A stretch of 64,000 nt of DNA, taken from the NCBI GenBank assembly GCA_030068145.1, contig JAPJBO010000337.1, positions 1-64,000 of the forward strand, given 5' to 3'. Within the stretch, counting starts at the first letter, position 1. Each line of letters opens with the position of its first letter. The notes below the pieces were generated by a model. That model was not told where the DNA came from. It worked only from the letters and a program-made list of their open reading frames with translations, and did not search any database. The DNA is from Diplonema papillatum (taxonomy: Eukaryota; Euglenozoa; Diplonemea; Diplonemida; Diplonemidae). A program made the position numbers and the translations under genes. Of this stretch, positions 51,490 to 62,035 are shown in pieces.

Positions 51490-52500
51490 CTCAGTCTTCG
51501 GCCATCTCCATCCTTCCGACCGCGTGCAGGGTCCAGGTTGCCCACTCTGCGCATTTGTCCGCCGGCAGCTGGCAGCGCACGCGCAGAGCAACACTCTTGA
51601 CCACTGCCCGGTTTCCCTTCGCGTAGGCATCCAGGACCTCGGTCCTGGTGGGCTCCCTACCCCCGAATTGGAGCCTGAGATCCGCCTCCTGTTGGAACCA
51701 CAGTAGATGCGCCGCGTCGCACGTTGTTAGGGTGTGGTGTGAGGTGGCTTTTTCTTCACAACCTCCCAAGCCACAGATATACGCTGTGCCATCCTGCAAG
51801 ACGGCGCGCCTGACCAGTGCCTGCAGAAGGTCCACCGCACCGCTGATTTTGCCCAGTCGCTTCAGCGACTTCGGGTCCGTACTACTCGGTGGGGCTTGTA
51901 GTCGCTCTCGTACGCGACTGTTTCTCTGGAGTCCAATGGACCGCCGCATCCTCGTCTGTGCTTGGGTGTCAAGTCATTGTAGGCCGCTTTCAGCTTAGGG
52001 TGTCTCGGGTCGAAGAGCGTGGCTCGCCAGCACCGGCAGGACGAAACTACGATACAATTCAGCTTTACCTCTAGTCGACGATTGTTTTACCAGCCTGCAA
52101 AGCCTCGCGAAACGTTCGATCTTCTTTGCGTTGTTCGGACATCCAGTGGGATCCGATGCGTGTAAACATCCTCCGAGTAGCTTTGCCTTTGAGACTGTCT
52201 TGGGGTTTCCAACTCCGGGAATCCAGAGAGTGTCTTCAATCGAAGCGACTACTATCAGTTTTCTCTTCGCTACGTTCAGTCCCTTCTTTCTCATCCACTC
52301 AACTACTCCTTGCACATGTTCTGCCGCCTTGCTCATCCTGGTGTGTGACGTAGTGTCGTCGACATACGCCTTGCATTGCGGCACCCGGGCTGGCTTCGGC
52401 GGGTCTGACGTGTACAGGAGAAATAGGGTTACACTCAGGGGGAAACCTTGCACGCGGTAATAGGGGTGTGGTAAAGCCCTCACGTGTCGTTAACGAGAAC
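51490..52500 (-). mobile_element. decayed non-LTR retrotransposon (LINE), 3' part
   Basis: The minus-strand frame from 52483 reads VQGFPLSVTLFLLYTSDPP, then KAYVDDTTSHT, the QGxPLSxxLFxLY and YxDD signatures of a LINE reverse transcriptase (the first Asp pair is intact), followed by the thumb-like VKQSSTRGKAELYRSFVLPV. In the same frame, after in-frame stops between about 51995 and 51950, comes a C-terminal zinc-knuckle-like CGLGGCEEKATSHHTLTTC. Upstream RT blocks in other frames are not recognisable, so the copy is 5'-truncated or frameshifted and dead. Clade cannot be fixed from this piece. Confidence 0.75.
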
Positions 52501-52926
52501 CACTGTGAGCCTATCAGTGCATCTTTATTTTCGCGGTCAAGTCTTCGTCTCAGACGGCAGTGATGGCGCAAGCCCTGCGCAGCTCCCTGTGTTACAAGAC
52601 ATAACATCTTCATACTATCTTTTGGCGAGTCTTTCTTCCTGGACAACTCGTCTGCGATGGGTAAGTTCGGGCGATACGCAGAGCCACTCCGAGTAAGATC
52701 TGCATCTGGTACGCTCCGAAACTGAGGAATCCAGGTCTTCGACAGAGATGTTTCCACCCCCTTCGCAGATCTCTGTCCACCTGGTCCCTGGAAACTTTTC
52801 TCTGCACGTAGTGTACGTGAGACTTCTTCTTCGAAGACGTTTCCTGCGCGGTCGCCGAGGTTGACTAATCGAAAATAAAAGACTATTTAGTTCTCTGTCA
52901 TTCGCATTCAGTACGAACTTAGAGTC

Positions 52927-53073
52927 TTCTTTTTTTGTATAAGCACCTGCTTTGTAGGAAATGCTTGAGGAGACTGCCAGTTGCGATAGATCAAAGGAGG
53001 TAAATGTGCTGTAGCCCACACGAAACACACAGGTAACCCTGGGTTTAGTGGCGGGCGTAAGCGTTCAACAAAA
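52927..53073 (-). repeat. family A copy directly upstream of the second gag-like fossil
   Basis: Reverse orientation relative to the other family A copies: it runs from TTTTTGTATAAGCACCTGC to GGGCGTAAGCGTTCAAC and stops in the AAAA run just before ATG 53074. The other half of family A is absent here. Confidence 0.8.
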
Positions 53074-53376
53074 ATGCCGAAGCAACTCGACAGGTCGGGC
53101 GCGGTGAGTTGGGTGAAGAGGGTGGTCGGGACTGATGTCCCGTCCCTTTTTTCCTTCACCGCGAACAACCGCCGTCTCTCGACGGTGTTGAAGGTCGCCC
53201 GCGAGGTCGAGGGCACCGCGGAAGCCGGGCTGAGGCGCCTCCTGGGCGCCTTGGGCTACAACGACGAGGAGGCCCCCCCGGAGGGCGTCGCCCAGTGGGT
53301 ACTGGCGTGGCTCGCAGTCGCGTCGGCGCCTTCCGCCACCGAGGGCGAGTTCGCAGACCTGCTGCGCTCGTGTTAG
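53074..53376 (+). mobile_element. gag-like fragment of a second VIPER-like element, broken fossil
   Basis: The 100-residue frame (LDRSGAVSWVKRVVGTDVPS...) aligns along its length with the N-terminus of the gag-like part at 3729-5036, for example VKRVVGTDVPS against VKKVTGVDVPS and the shared EAPPEGVAQWVLAW/AVPEGTALWRLAW block. It is clearly a different, older lineage. Only this part is present; the element is broken. Confidence 0.7.
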
Positions 53377-53448
53377 AAGGCCGTTTCAAAGGCGGGGTAA
53401 TTCTTGCACGAGAACCGGGGGAGAAAAGGGTGGAATAGTCAGCCAAAC

Positions 53449-53547
53449 CTGTCTCTTTTCGGAACCAGCAAACTTGGCCAGGACGTCGGTTATCTGCTCG
53501 TCGCGGGCGCGGCTGCTGCCGAACAGCCTTTTGAACACAAATGCCAT
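53449..53547 (-). CDS. possible orphan exon, low confidence
   Basis: A GC-rich minus-strand frame reads MAFVFKRLFGSSRARDEQIT then DVLAKFAGSEKRQ and meets a CAG|GTTTGG donor-like site. The frame is open upstream to about 53652. No matching downstream exon or family was found, so it may be chance. Confidence 0.25.
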
Positions 53548-55648
53548 CCTTCGGCCCGCGTCTTCGTCCACCCGAGCCTTCCGCCGAGGCCGGTCAAGCT
53601 GATCACCACGAGGGCCCCCGCCCAGATTTAAGCCCTCGTTTCTCTTTGGCACTTACTTGATTAGGTTTTACTTCCCTTCTTTGGGATGTCTGCCGTGACG
53701 AACGTAGCTTCTTCGTAACACGTGCAGAGAATCAGAGATAGAGAGAGAGAGAGGGAGAACACATCAAAACAAGTCAAAGGGCGCGGACCACCACCGTCAG
53801 GCCAGGCCAGAACCGGGAGGACAGGGACGGGGATAGTCGCACCTCGGCAGTCTCAAGGCCTCTCCCACCCACCTGTACTCATGAAGCACGGATTTCACCC
53901 CCCGAACAAGGCATTAAGGCGAGGCGAACCTTCTGCAAACATGCTCCGCATGCACGCGTTGTATTGTAGTCTCTGTTGGTTTTCAGAGGTCCCAGACTGG
54001 CATGTCATTGGGGCGCGGACTCAGGAGAAGTTGAAAACGAATCGACTCGGCGCACTGAAGCCTTCTTGCAGCGAAGGTCAGTCCATTTGTTCCGCCCTAC
54101 GACTAAGTGTCTCTAACGAAGCCTACTCTTCAAAGAAGTCACGGCGGGGCACGCAGCGGATATAGAAGGAGTTGAAAAGCGTTGAACAGAGCAAGACAGG
54201 AAAAGACAAAAGAAATGCACATCGGGTTAAGCGTCAAGGGGGAAGGGTTTCGCGCGGCGCGAGGGTGGGGTTGCAAGAACGTGCTTGGAATGGAGATGTG
54301 CTCAACACCGCGCTGGTCCCGCCTGCGCCGTGTTTCGGTCCTTTAAAGCCACGGACACATAAGGCGGACCATCATCAGCTCGGAACCTGGGTGTCTGCAG
54401 ACAGGACAGCGGTGTGAGTCTGGTTTGTCAGGCGTCTGTTCGTAGCTCGTCGCCGAGGATGGGGGGGCAGGCGGACATGCGTGAACGTGCTTGTTGAAAC
54501 GGTGTGTGCTCCGTGTTTCGGTCCTTTGAGCTACGGAAACACTGGACGGGCCGCCATCATCGCGATGGCCTTGAGTGCCAGCTGCCAGGACAGCGGCGGG
54601 TGCCTGGTTCGTCAGGCGGCTGTTCGTGGCTCAGGTCCATCCCAGCTCCGCCTCAGCGGGTCCCATGTGGTTCTGAGCAATCAATTAAAAGACTCGGGGT
54701 GCCCGCCCTAATCGAGAGGGTGGCCAAGAGGGGACTTGGAGCGGGGATTAGATTGTGCACAACGCGATAATCTCCATCACGGGCAGTGTAGAGCGTGGGT
54801 GTGTCGTGTGCCCATCGTATTGCAACACCCCGTGGCTGATCGTTCCCATGGAATCAACATGAGAGCGTATGCAGGGTGATCATTGTATGTCATAAATGCG
54901 TATTATCATCCTATCTGTACAGGCTACACATGAGAGGTCATCAGACTGGCATCTATTCGCCTCGACTTTACAGTTTCAAGTCCGTTCTCTTGACTGCTGG
55001 TTGTCAGGTGGTCTGTAAAGACGGAAGGAATCTCGCTTCGTCCATTTTCATGCACGTGCATACTTAAGTAGAAGACGGGGAAACTCTAAGAAATGCCGCG
55101 GATACTCCCGCCGGGTTTTTCCCCGATCTGGTGACGGGCAGGATGCCAGGCAGGTATTCCCATGATTATTTCACGGCGAAGGCTGCGCATACGACGGAAA
55201 ACGTGTGTCGAACGCAATTCCTACGTGCGACGGGATGTTCGAATTCGCTTGTCGAATACAGCGCTAGCTGCGCACGGAAGACACTAAGAGCCGGTGACGA
55301 ATGAATCTGGTTCTTTGCGGCGCGTGTCTCTAGGAACCCACCCCCCTCCCGACCCATGACTCATGTACACGGTGAAATCCTCTTCAAGATAGGTAGCTGG
55401 AAGGCTCTCAAACTCGTTTAATGCGTCAGTGTAGTGCGCGTGCAGCCTAGGACATTTAGGAGCATCACAGACCTGCTATTGGCTCGCTCTTCCGCGCGCT
55501 ATAAGTCGCGCGCAGTCCCCTTAAGAAGTAGTGCGCGTCTCGGGTAAGCAGCAAGCTGCCGATGCCAAAAGACACCCCCTACAACGACACGCCCACCTAT
55601 TGAAGGGTCGAGATCTCGTTCGTTAACGGAATCAACCTGACAAATCAC

Positions 55649-55789
55649 TCCACCAGCCTCAGAAGCTGGAGTTAAAGCTGGAGCTAAAAAGCGGGTGTCA
55701 CACCCGCTTTTCGGGTGCGGTTGTACACGCTTTTTGGTTGTGGCGCACCCTCTTTAACTCCAGCTTCTGAGGCTGGACCTCACCGTGTA
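55649..55789. mobile_element. family F inverted-repeat element (copy 4)
   Basis: CACCAGCCTCAGAAGCTGGA at the left and CCAGCTTCTGAGGCTGGACC at the right, with the TTTTCGGGTGCGGTTG core. The arms pair for at least 20 bp. Confidence 0.85.
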
Positions 55790-56057
55790 TGAGTTGTGCA
55801 TTGCTATGCCATCCGATTTCGCGCCCCCCGAAGCTTCGCAGAGTTGGCCAGGATGCCTGTGGGCAGAATATAAAACCGAAGCGCAACAAGAACAAGTCGA
55901 GTAGGTCGAAAGGCGGTTAAGGTATGCATTCTACTGGTTTTCACAGCCGCGTCTGACGACTGGGAACAGACCGTGGAAAGGCCTGCGGTGCGGCGCTGAG
56001 CGCGTTGAGCGGTCATCGTATGAATTTCCTTTCTGCAAGGAGCTACGCGTCTTCGCC

Positions 56058-56112
56058 ATCTTCATCATCGTCGTCGTCGTCATCGTCATCATCGTCGTCG
56101 TCGTCATCATCT
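56058..56112. repeat. TCG/TCA trinucleotide microsatellite
   Basis: Interrupted run of TCATCG and TCGTCG units. Confidence 0.9.
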
Positions 56113-56659
56113 GCGTTCCGGTGGTTTGGTAGGAAACGGGAATCCCCGCCAGGGTGGCAAAGTACATCTTTCTCTACGGGCGCGAACGACGTTCTAGACA
56201 CGAATGACATGTCCATCAGAAGAGTGCATTCGTCGATAGTCTTTTGGGTTAGAACGCAAAGAAACTGTCGCGATAATCTGCATCTGCTCTCTTTCGTGAT
56301 TACCTCTGAGAGCGCATCGATAGTCCAGCAGACTTGTTGCTGCTTGTGGCCCAGGCAAACCTGATCTTAGTTGCATCAGAGCTCTTGTGTCTTCGCTATA
56401 GTGAGCTCTTCAGCGTTAGAACGCCTTGCACAGGCGGGTGCGCCGGAGCACGGTGTGGTTATTAAGCGATACTCGTGGATTAGAAGGTTGCGTTGACCGC
56501 ACTATCCCGGACTCAGAATGTCTAGCAATTGATCATGACTGGATGGCTCGGTTTCCTCACGCATTGCATGTGGCTGAAGCAAATACGCCTCTGACCTCCT
56601 CGTGTTGCGGGAAGGCGCGATCGGTCAGGAAGGCCATGAGATAGCACCATACCATCGTC

Positions 56660-56702
56660 GTCGTCATCATCGTCGTCGTCATCATCATCGTCATCATCGT
56701 CG

Positions 56703-56767
<65 letters not shown>

Positions 56768-56775
56768 GTCGTTCC
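56660..56775. repeat. TCGTCA/TCATCG hexanucleotide-like microsatellite
   Basis: About 115 bp of mixed TCG and TCA units, the central part a regular TCGTCA hexamer run. Confidence 0.92.
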
Positions 56776-57928
56776 CGTCGCTGGCGCTGGAACCATCGTT
56801 CAGGGAAAGTGCGCCGTCTGACGACGACTCTTCTGCAATGCGTTTTTTACGTTGCTTAGAGAAAACAGGGCCGGCAGTCTAAAGCTGCAACGCTTGTGGC
56901 TAGAGCAGGTCCGATAAACAGCCTTGCGGAAGCATTGAGCTGGGCATGCCATGCATGGCACGGTCACCGCGCTTGCCTCAGATAAGAAGTCTTCGTGGTC
57001 TCGAAACCGAATTGAGGTTTATAATCACTGCGCATCCACCAACTACGTGTGTCTGGCACGAACTTCATCTCAGGGCACTGACTGCAAACAGGGAGAAGGG
57101 CGAACACCTTCGTACAAGAGGTTTCGTTGACTGCGCCAGAGTCCTACTTGGGCGGTTCAGTTTCCACACATGTGCATCCATTTGCGTGTGGCAATGGAAA
57201 TACTCGAGATGCTCCTGAAGTATTTCCTACAAAGCAGGTGCCAAAGCAGGTGCTTATACAGAAGAAGAGAGAGAGACGAGTTAGAGTGCAGGAACCGTCT
57301 CTCCGGGGAGTATCCGGTCGCCCCCACTACTGTCCTGTACTACTACGGCGGGCGTGAGTCGTTACGTCGTGGGCGCGGAGCGAGCCGCGGCCCAGTCAAA
57401 GATGATTGTTGCACCGATGGTGGCGCAGCCGGGGGCGTTCTGACTGACGGACGAGACCGCCTGGCAGGCGTGTGTTGACACGTTGTTTCGCGGGCTCTCC
57501 TCCTTTTTGGCAATAGCCCGCCCTATGGCGGCGGCTAGCATCTTGACGGAGAATCTCAACTCCCACTGAACAAAGGATACGTCGTGCGGACAGTCAGGCA
57601 CGGCATCGTTCCAGCTGTTACGGGCGCAAATTGTTTCCAGCTTGCCCATCATCCACTCGGTCTTCCGTCCAGCCGCAAAGCGTGGGCGGTGGGTACAATC
57701 CGGCATAGCCGGCACACCAAAACAGGACGCTGATGGCTCGCCGGAACGGAGGGAACAGACCCCCTGCCACCATTCCCCAGAGAAGGAGGCGGCTCCTGAG
57801 TCTGAGTCGGCGCAACAGGTCGCTGATGGCTCGCCTGAGGTACCCAATTTGCAGCCCCTTCTCGGCGAACGTTCTCCCCGGGAGCTTCGAACGCGGAAAT
57901 GCCTCAAAATCAGAAGATGCTTATACAA

Positions 57929-58148
57929 AAATACTCGAGGGGCTGCCTTGTGCTTACTTTGAAGGAGGCTAGAGGGGGGAGAAACAATACAACTACACAA
58001 TGGGTCTTTTTTGTTGAACGCTTACGCCCGCCCACTGAACCCAGATTCACCTGTGTTTCGTGTGGGCTACAGCACATTTACCTCCTTTGATCTTTTGCAG
58101 CTGGCAGCCTCCTCAAGTATTTCCTACAAAGCAGGTGCTTATACAAAA
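57929..58148 (+). repeat. dispersed repeat family A, full copy
   Basis: Starts ATACTCGAGGGGCTGCC immediately after a GATGCTTATACAAAA that looks like the tail of another copy, and ends GTGCTTATACAAAA. A further copy, truncated at its right end, lies at 58268-58446. Confidence 0.85.
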
Positions 58149-58561
58149 GAAGTTCCGCTTTTCCTCACGAAAGTGGTATGTTAGGTTCCCCGACTCCAAC
58201 AATCGTGGTTCGCACAAACTCAAGAGGTCTAGTCAACAACGGTTCCCTGCAGGATGCGCCATCCTTTAAATTACTCAAGGGGCTGCCTTGTGCTTACTTT
58301 GAAGGAGGCTAGAGGGGGGAGAAACAATACAAATACAAAGGGGGCCTTTTCTGTTGAACGTTTACGCCCGCCCACTGAACCCAGATTCACCTGTGTTTCG
58401 TGTGGGCTACAGCACATTTACCTCCTTTGATCTTTCGCAACTGGCACATGACCTACCGACAGAGAGAGAGGCCGTAGACATGACCTTGTTTGGCCCGTGG
58501 ATGGCGTACCACCAGACAGCCGTGGCGATCATTAGCTTTGATTGATGCGGTATGTTGTTCC

Positions 58562-58856
58562 AAAAAATACTCGACGTAGCTGCTTCGACTCCGAATGGAA
58601 GGGAGGAAATATAGAGGTTAAGGGGCAAATACAATACAAACACAACCTGGTTTGTTCTTCGCTTACGCCACCGTGTGTTGTTTTCTCACTCAGGACTTTG
58701 ACCGGTTGTGTTTGTGTGATTTGTCGTTTAGGGGGTAGACCCGCATGACCTCACGTCCGTTCAACACGTGGTTCGGTAGTTGCAGCACTTGGGATCCCTT
58801 CTGTTCTTTGTCGGGTAGCATCGTCGAGCATTACCTTTCAAGCTGACGGCTTGTGT
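58562..58856 (+). repeat. dispersed repeat family B, long copy
   Basis: AATACTCGACGTAGCTGC to GACGGCTTGTGTAAATAAA, overlapping the last codons of the IFT38 gene on the other strand: its end lies at 58838-58856, where the gene reads GVYLYLHKPSA before the stop. Confidence 0.75.
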
Positions 58857-59542
58857 AAATAAAGGTACACACCCATGTCGTCCGAATCATCCGACTCGTT
58901 CCCGCCGTAGATGTTGCCCTCCGCTTTGACGCTCCGCGGTTTCGTCTGCGGGCGGCTGGACTCTGGGCGGGGCCGCTTCGTGCCCCTGGCCGAGTTGGCG
59001 CGGAGCTTGCGGTCCTGCTCCGCGTTGCCGTCGAGGATGCCATCCTGCGCCTGCTCGGCCTTGACGAGCCGATCGACCTCCTCGCTCTCCAGCTGCATGT
59101 CCAGCTCCCGGTCCCGCTTCGAGTCGAGCGCGTCATCCGGCACTCGCTGCCCCCGGAGCACTTCGATTTCTTCCTTCCTCAACCTCTCCCTCATCGCGTG
59201 CAGCTTGTGCTCTTGCGCTTCGACCAACGCGTCCTCCTTCTTGTTATACTTCGAAAGCTCGTGCTCAAGGTATCCGAGGTTTCTAAAGAGCTCGAGGTAG
59301 TGTTTGTACTGCTTGTGCAGATCGGTTTCCATGGAGTCGTACTCGTCCATGAAGGCGGGGCGGACGCTCATCAGGCTGTTAAGCCGCTTTTGGTTGCGGT
59401 CCAGCTGCGCTGCTTTGTTCTCGATCTTCGACTCGAGCGACGCCTCGTCGGCGGTCAGCGCCGTGCACGCGTCTTGCAGGTGCGTGACTTCTTCCTTGAT
59501 GTTCTCCAGCATTTGTTTCAGCGAGCGCTCGACTTCGCTCAT
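58838..59542 (-). CDS. CLUAP1: CLUAP1/IFT38, exon 4 (coiled coil and acidic tail)
   Basis: The exon opens after CTAAACGCAG in phase 0 and encodes residues 170-403. It aligns with CLUAP1 from the block after ARPLEI: VERSLKQMLENIKEEVTHLQ, TADEASLESKIENKAAQLDR, then the hallmark SVRPAFMDEYDSMETDLHKQ, YLELFRNLGYLEHELSKYNK and MRERLRKEEIEVLRG. The tail is acidic and basic in turn, with SDDSDD near the end. The stop codon lies within a family B repeat, so the last dozen residues (GVYLYLHKPSA) are repeat-derived. Confidence 0.93.
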   Translation of the reverse strand: MSEVERSLKQMLENIKEEVTHLQDACTALTADEASLESKIENKAAQLDRNQKRLNSLMSVRPAFMDEYDSMETDLHKQYKHYLELFRNLGYLEHELSKYNKKEDALVEAQEHKLHAMRERLRKEEIEVLRGQRVPDDALDSKRDRELDMQLESEEVDRLVKAEQAQDGILDGNAEQDRKLRANSARGTKRPRPESSRPQTKPRSVKAEGNIYGGNESDDSDDMGVYLYLHKPSA

Positions 59543-59811
59543 CTGCGTTTAGTTACGAGTTAAAGTTCGCTTGAGAATCCGGGATTTTAGAGCCTCCGAG
59601 TGACCCTCGTAGGTCTGTGTGATACCCGCCGTAAATTTTTCGTTGGGGTAGGAAGGGGATCGCAGCTGCTGATGTGCGGTCGTAGCTTGCTGTCGCATTG
59701 TCGGTGTACAGAGTGGTGCCTTTCGACGTTCTGGTTCTTCGTGACGATCAGCTCAATCCCCCCGTCAGCAGGCTCTCTCGCAAATAAACCCTGGAGGTAA
59801 AGCGAAAAAGG

Positions 59812-59880
59812 CTGATGTGTTCGACGATATCTTCCAGCTTTCGTTTTAGCGAGCACTCATCAACTTCGTTAGCCAACTGA
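59812..59880 (-). pseudogene. decayed partial copy of CLUAP1 exon 4 inside intron 3
   Basis: The minus strand reads NEVDECSLKRKLEDIVEHIS, which parallels the start of exon 4 (SEVERSLKQMLENIKEEVTH); the DNA agrees too (GCTCGCTAAAACGAAAGCTG against GCTCGCTGAAACAAATGCTG) with one extra codon. It lies only 25 nt past the exon 3 donor, so it is more likely a remnant of a local duplication than a used exon. Confidence 0.5.
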
Positions 59881-59904
59881 CCTTGAGGAAATGTGAACAC
59901 ATAC

Positions 59905-59976
59905 GTCAGTAGGTCGCGCGACGACCTTGTTTCGCGTGTCTCGATTCTTGAGCTCAGACTCCAGCAGTTCGTACAG
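59905..59976 (-). CDS. CLUAP1: CLUAP1/IFT38, exon 3 (micro-exon)
   Basis: 72 nt, phase 0 at both ends, between an AACACAG acceptor and a GAC|GTATGT donor. It reads LYELLESELKNRDTRNKVVA then RPTD, which matches [24 protein letters not shown] of human CLUAP1 without a gap and joins the next exon at the expected residue. Too short for ORF-based finding. Confidence 0.88.
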
Positions 59977-60393
59977 CTGTGTTGTGTTGCCGATACTTCT
60001 TCAATCGGCTCTCTAGAGCGCAAGCGAAACAACCAACTACCTCCCTTCCCTTCTATTAAGAACCGCGGGTTCTAAATCTGAGAGGTCGTCAACTATTGAT
60101 GGGCCAGACTTTGCGAACAGGGACCCGGACCACTCAAACCTACATTATGCTGTACTTTGGTACAGAGGCGCACAACATCAGAGTTGAGTGTTGCAACGGA
60201 TCGAAACCCCCCTGCTTCGGATGCAACGCACCCTCATATCTCCGCGTGTGTGCATTGGAAAGGGTTCCGTCCGACATGGTGCCGGTCTATCTGCGCGGTA
60301 CTGACCGGCGAAAACATCGGCGCCTAGCAACTGCCTCAGGACGCAGCAAGCAAGTCGCTGCTAATCAAAAGTTCGTGATCAATGGCAACACAC

Positions 60394-60471
60394 CTTGAAC
60401 CCCTCTTGGGTAAGCTCAGCTGCTAGCTTCCTCGTGTCTTGCGGATCGCCTGGCCGTATTAGATCGTGCGA
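60394..60471 (-). CDS. CLUAP1: CLUAP1/IFT38, exon 2 (micro-exon)
   Basis: 78 nt, phase 0 at both ends, after a strong CACCTCCTCACCTCCTTGCAG-like pyrimidine tract (given here as 60472-60492) and before AAG|GTGTGT. It reads SHDLIRPGDPQDTRKLAAEL then TQEGFK, corresponding to the [20 protein letters not shown] segment of human CLUAP1. Confidence 0.85.
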
Positions 60472-61026
60472 CTGCAAGGAGGTGAGGAGGTGAATGTCGA
60501 TGTTCGAAAATGAAAGTCAGCGTGAGATATAGGAAACTGAACTTCTCCAGAATGACTTTATTTGTGTGTCGCAGTGCCCCCTTGTATGCGGTCCAAGTAA
60601 GTTGAAGTATGGCTAAAGATAAAGTGGTGTCACCTGAGGGGGTAATCTCAGGGCCGCCCACGGAAGTAAGAAGCGCCGAACGGCATCTCATCCTCGTTCT
60701 GCGGCGCGTCTACACGCATGGACTGCTGGTTGTGCCAACTTCACGGGGGCGTCAGGGTATGGGTGGATATTTACCCATACCGGGGTCACATTTCCAGATT
60801 GTGACCTGGACGTGCAGATGGAGGATCATCCATCAGCTCTGTGGATCTACACGTCCTCTGTGTATACGCAGTATCTACACATGCCGTGTGGGATGGTATC
60901 TACTGTGCTTTGGATACGTAGTGCCAGTCTACATGTGCTCTGTAAAGCAGCATCTACATGTGCTTTGCAGATACAGACGTGCCCTCGTGGCAAAAGAAAA
61001 CGGCGAAGTCGAGCGCGTAGGCACAC

Positions 61027-61383
61027 CTCGTCGTAATCGTCTGGAGCCACGGAAAGGTCGCACGCGTCCTTGAGGAGCGTGGCCAGCTTGAGCAGCTCCC
61101 GCACGGCGTTCCCGTCGGCGGCGTACAGCCGCTTCATGTTGAGCTTGACGTTCGCCCGAGCTTGCCCGATGCTGCAGGCCTCCTTGAGGAACGCGACCCG
61201 ACGCGCCGCGGTGGAGATGTCGTCGTCGATCTCCGTCGACGGGTCGAACTGCGTCACCAGCCACAGCGTCGCGTCCGCCACCAACTCGAAGTTCGGCGTC
61301 CGGAAGCTGTCCGTGCTGATCGGCCGGCTGTAGCCGAGCATTCGCATTATTTCGGCGAACACCTTCAGCTCTCGGAACGACAT
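61027..61383 (-). CDS. CLUAP1: CLUAP1/IFT38, exon 1 (calponin-homology-like domain)
   Basis: CLUAP1/IFT38 (FAP22, DYF-3) is an IFT-B2 peripheral subunit needed for anterograde transport and cilium assembly. Exon 1 encodes residues 1-119 and starts MSFRELKVFAEIMRMLGY, almost the same as the human N-terminus, then RTPNFELVADATLWLV and NVKLNMKRLYAADGNAVREL. This is the NN-CH domain that contacts IFT partners. It ends in phase 0 at GAG|GTGTGC. The four exons give 403 residues (human 413). A poly-C run followed by CTTCTAG lies about 75 nt upstream of the ATG and would make a good trans-splice acceptor. Introns of 555, 417 and 362 nt follow. Confidence 0.94.
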
Positions 61384-61784
61384 CGCGACGGGAGGGGAAG
61401 CTGCGGCGGCGTGCTTGCCGGCGGCTGTGCTCCTCTTCTACCGGAGCCGAAGCCGCCTAGAAGCGCGAGGGGGGGGGGGTGGCACACCGGGACTCCTTCC
61501 CCCTATTTCGCCCGCCCCAGGTGCCGGTAGCTCTTTTCTTTTGGGGAGGGGGGGAGGTGCCAGCCTGGGGACGTGTTGTGTGTTATGTTCTCCTCCTTGG
61601 TGTGCGTACTCGTGCTGCAACTAGCCCCAGTCTCAGTGCCGCTGCGTAAAAGGGTAAGTAGAAAACGAACCAACTGTTAATGATCTTCGTGTGTTTGCCA
61701 CATTTCCATCGTGGCGCCTCAGGACACGGAAAGCTAGGGGGCGGGATGGTGGGTAAGCAAGAGCGTGAGCTAGCGTCCTATACA

Positions 61785-62035
61785 ACTAATGATCTAGGGT
61801 ATGAAAGTTCGCTGGATTGAGTGCCTGGGATGTCAACTTAGAGTATGATCGCTTGATTGAGTGCCTGGGAGTTTGACTTAGAAAATGGAAGTTCGCTTGC
61901 TTGAGTGCCTGGGAATTTGACTTAGAGTATAAAAGTGCGCTTGCTTGAGTGCCTGGGATGACAACTTAGAGTTTGAAAGTTCGCTTGAGTGCCTGGGATG
62001 TCAACTTAGTGATTGAGTGCCCGGGATGCCAGAGT
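61785..62035. repeat. degenerate array of a 40-45-bp unit
   Basis: About six units containing GAAAGTTCGCTTG, TTGAGTGCCTGGGA and ACTTAGAGTAT with variable ends. Confidence 0.8.

Larger units (their letters stand above)
53548..58837. other. repeat-rich spacer upstream of the IFT38 gene's 3' end
   Basis: Two family D copies (54268-54440 and 54480-54635), a family F element (55649-55789), TCG/TCA microsatellites (56058-56112 and 56660-56775), a repeat relative of the VIPER-flank sequence (56485-56590), family A copies (57929-58148 and 58268-58446) and a long family B copy (58562-58856). No gene is supported. Confidence 0.5.
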
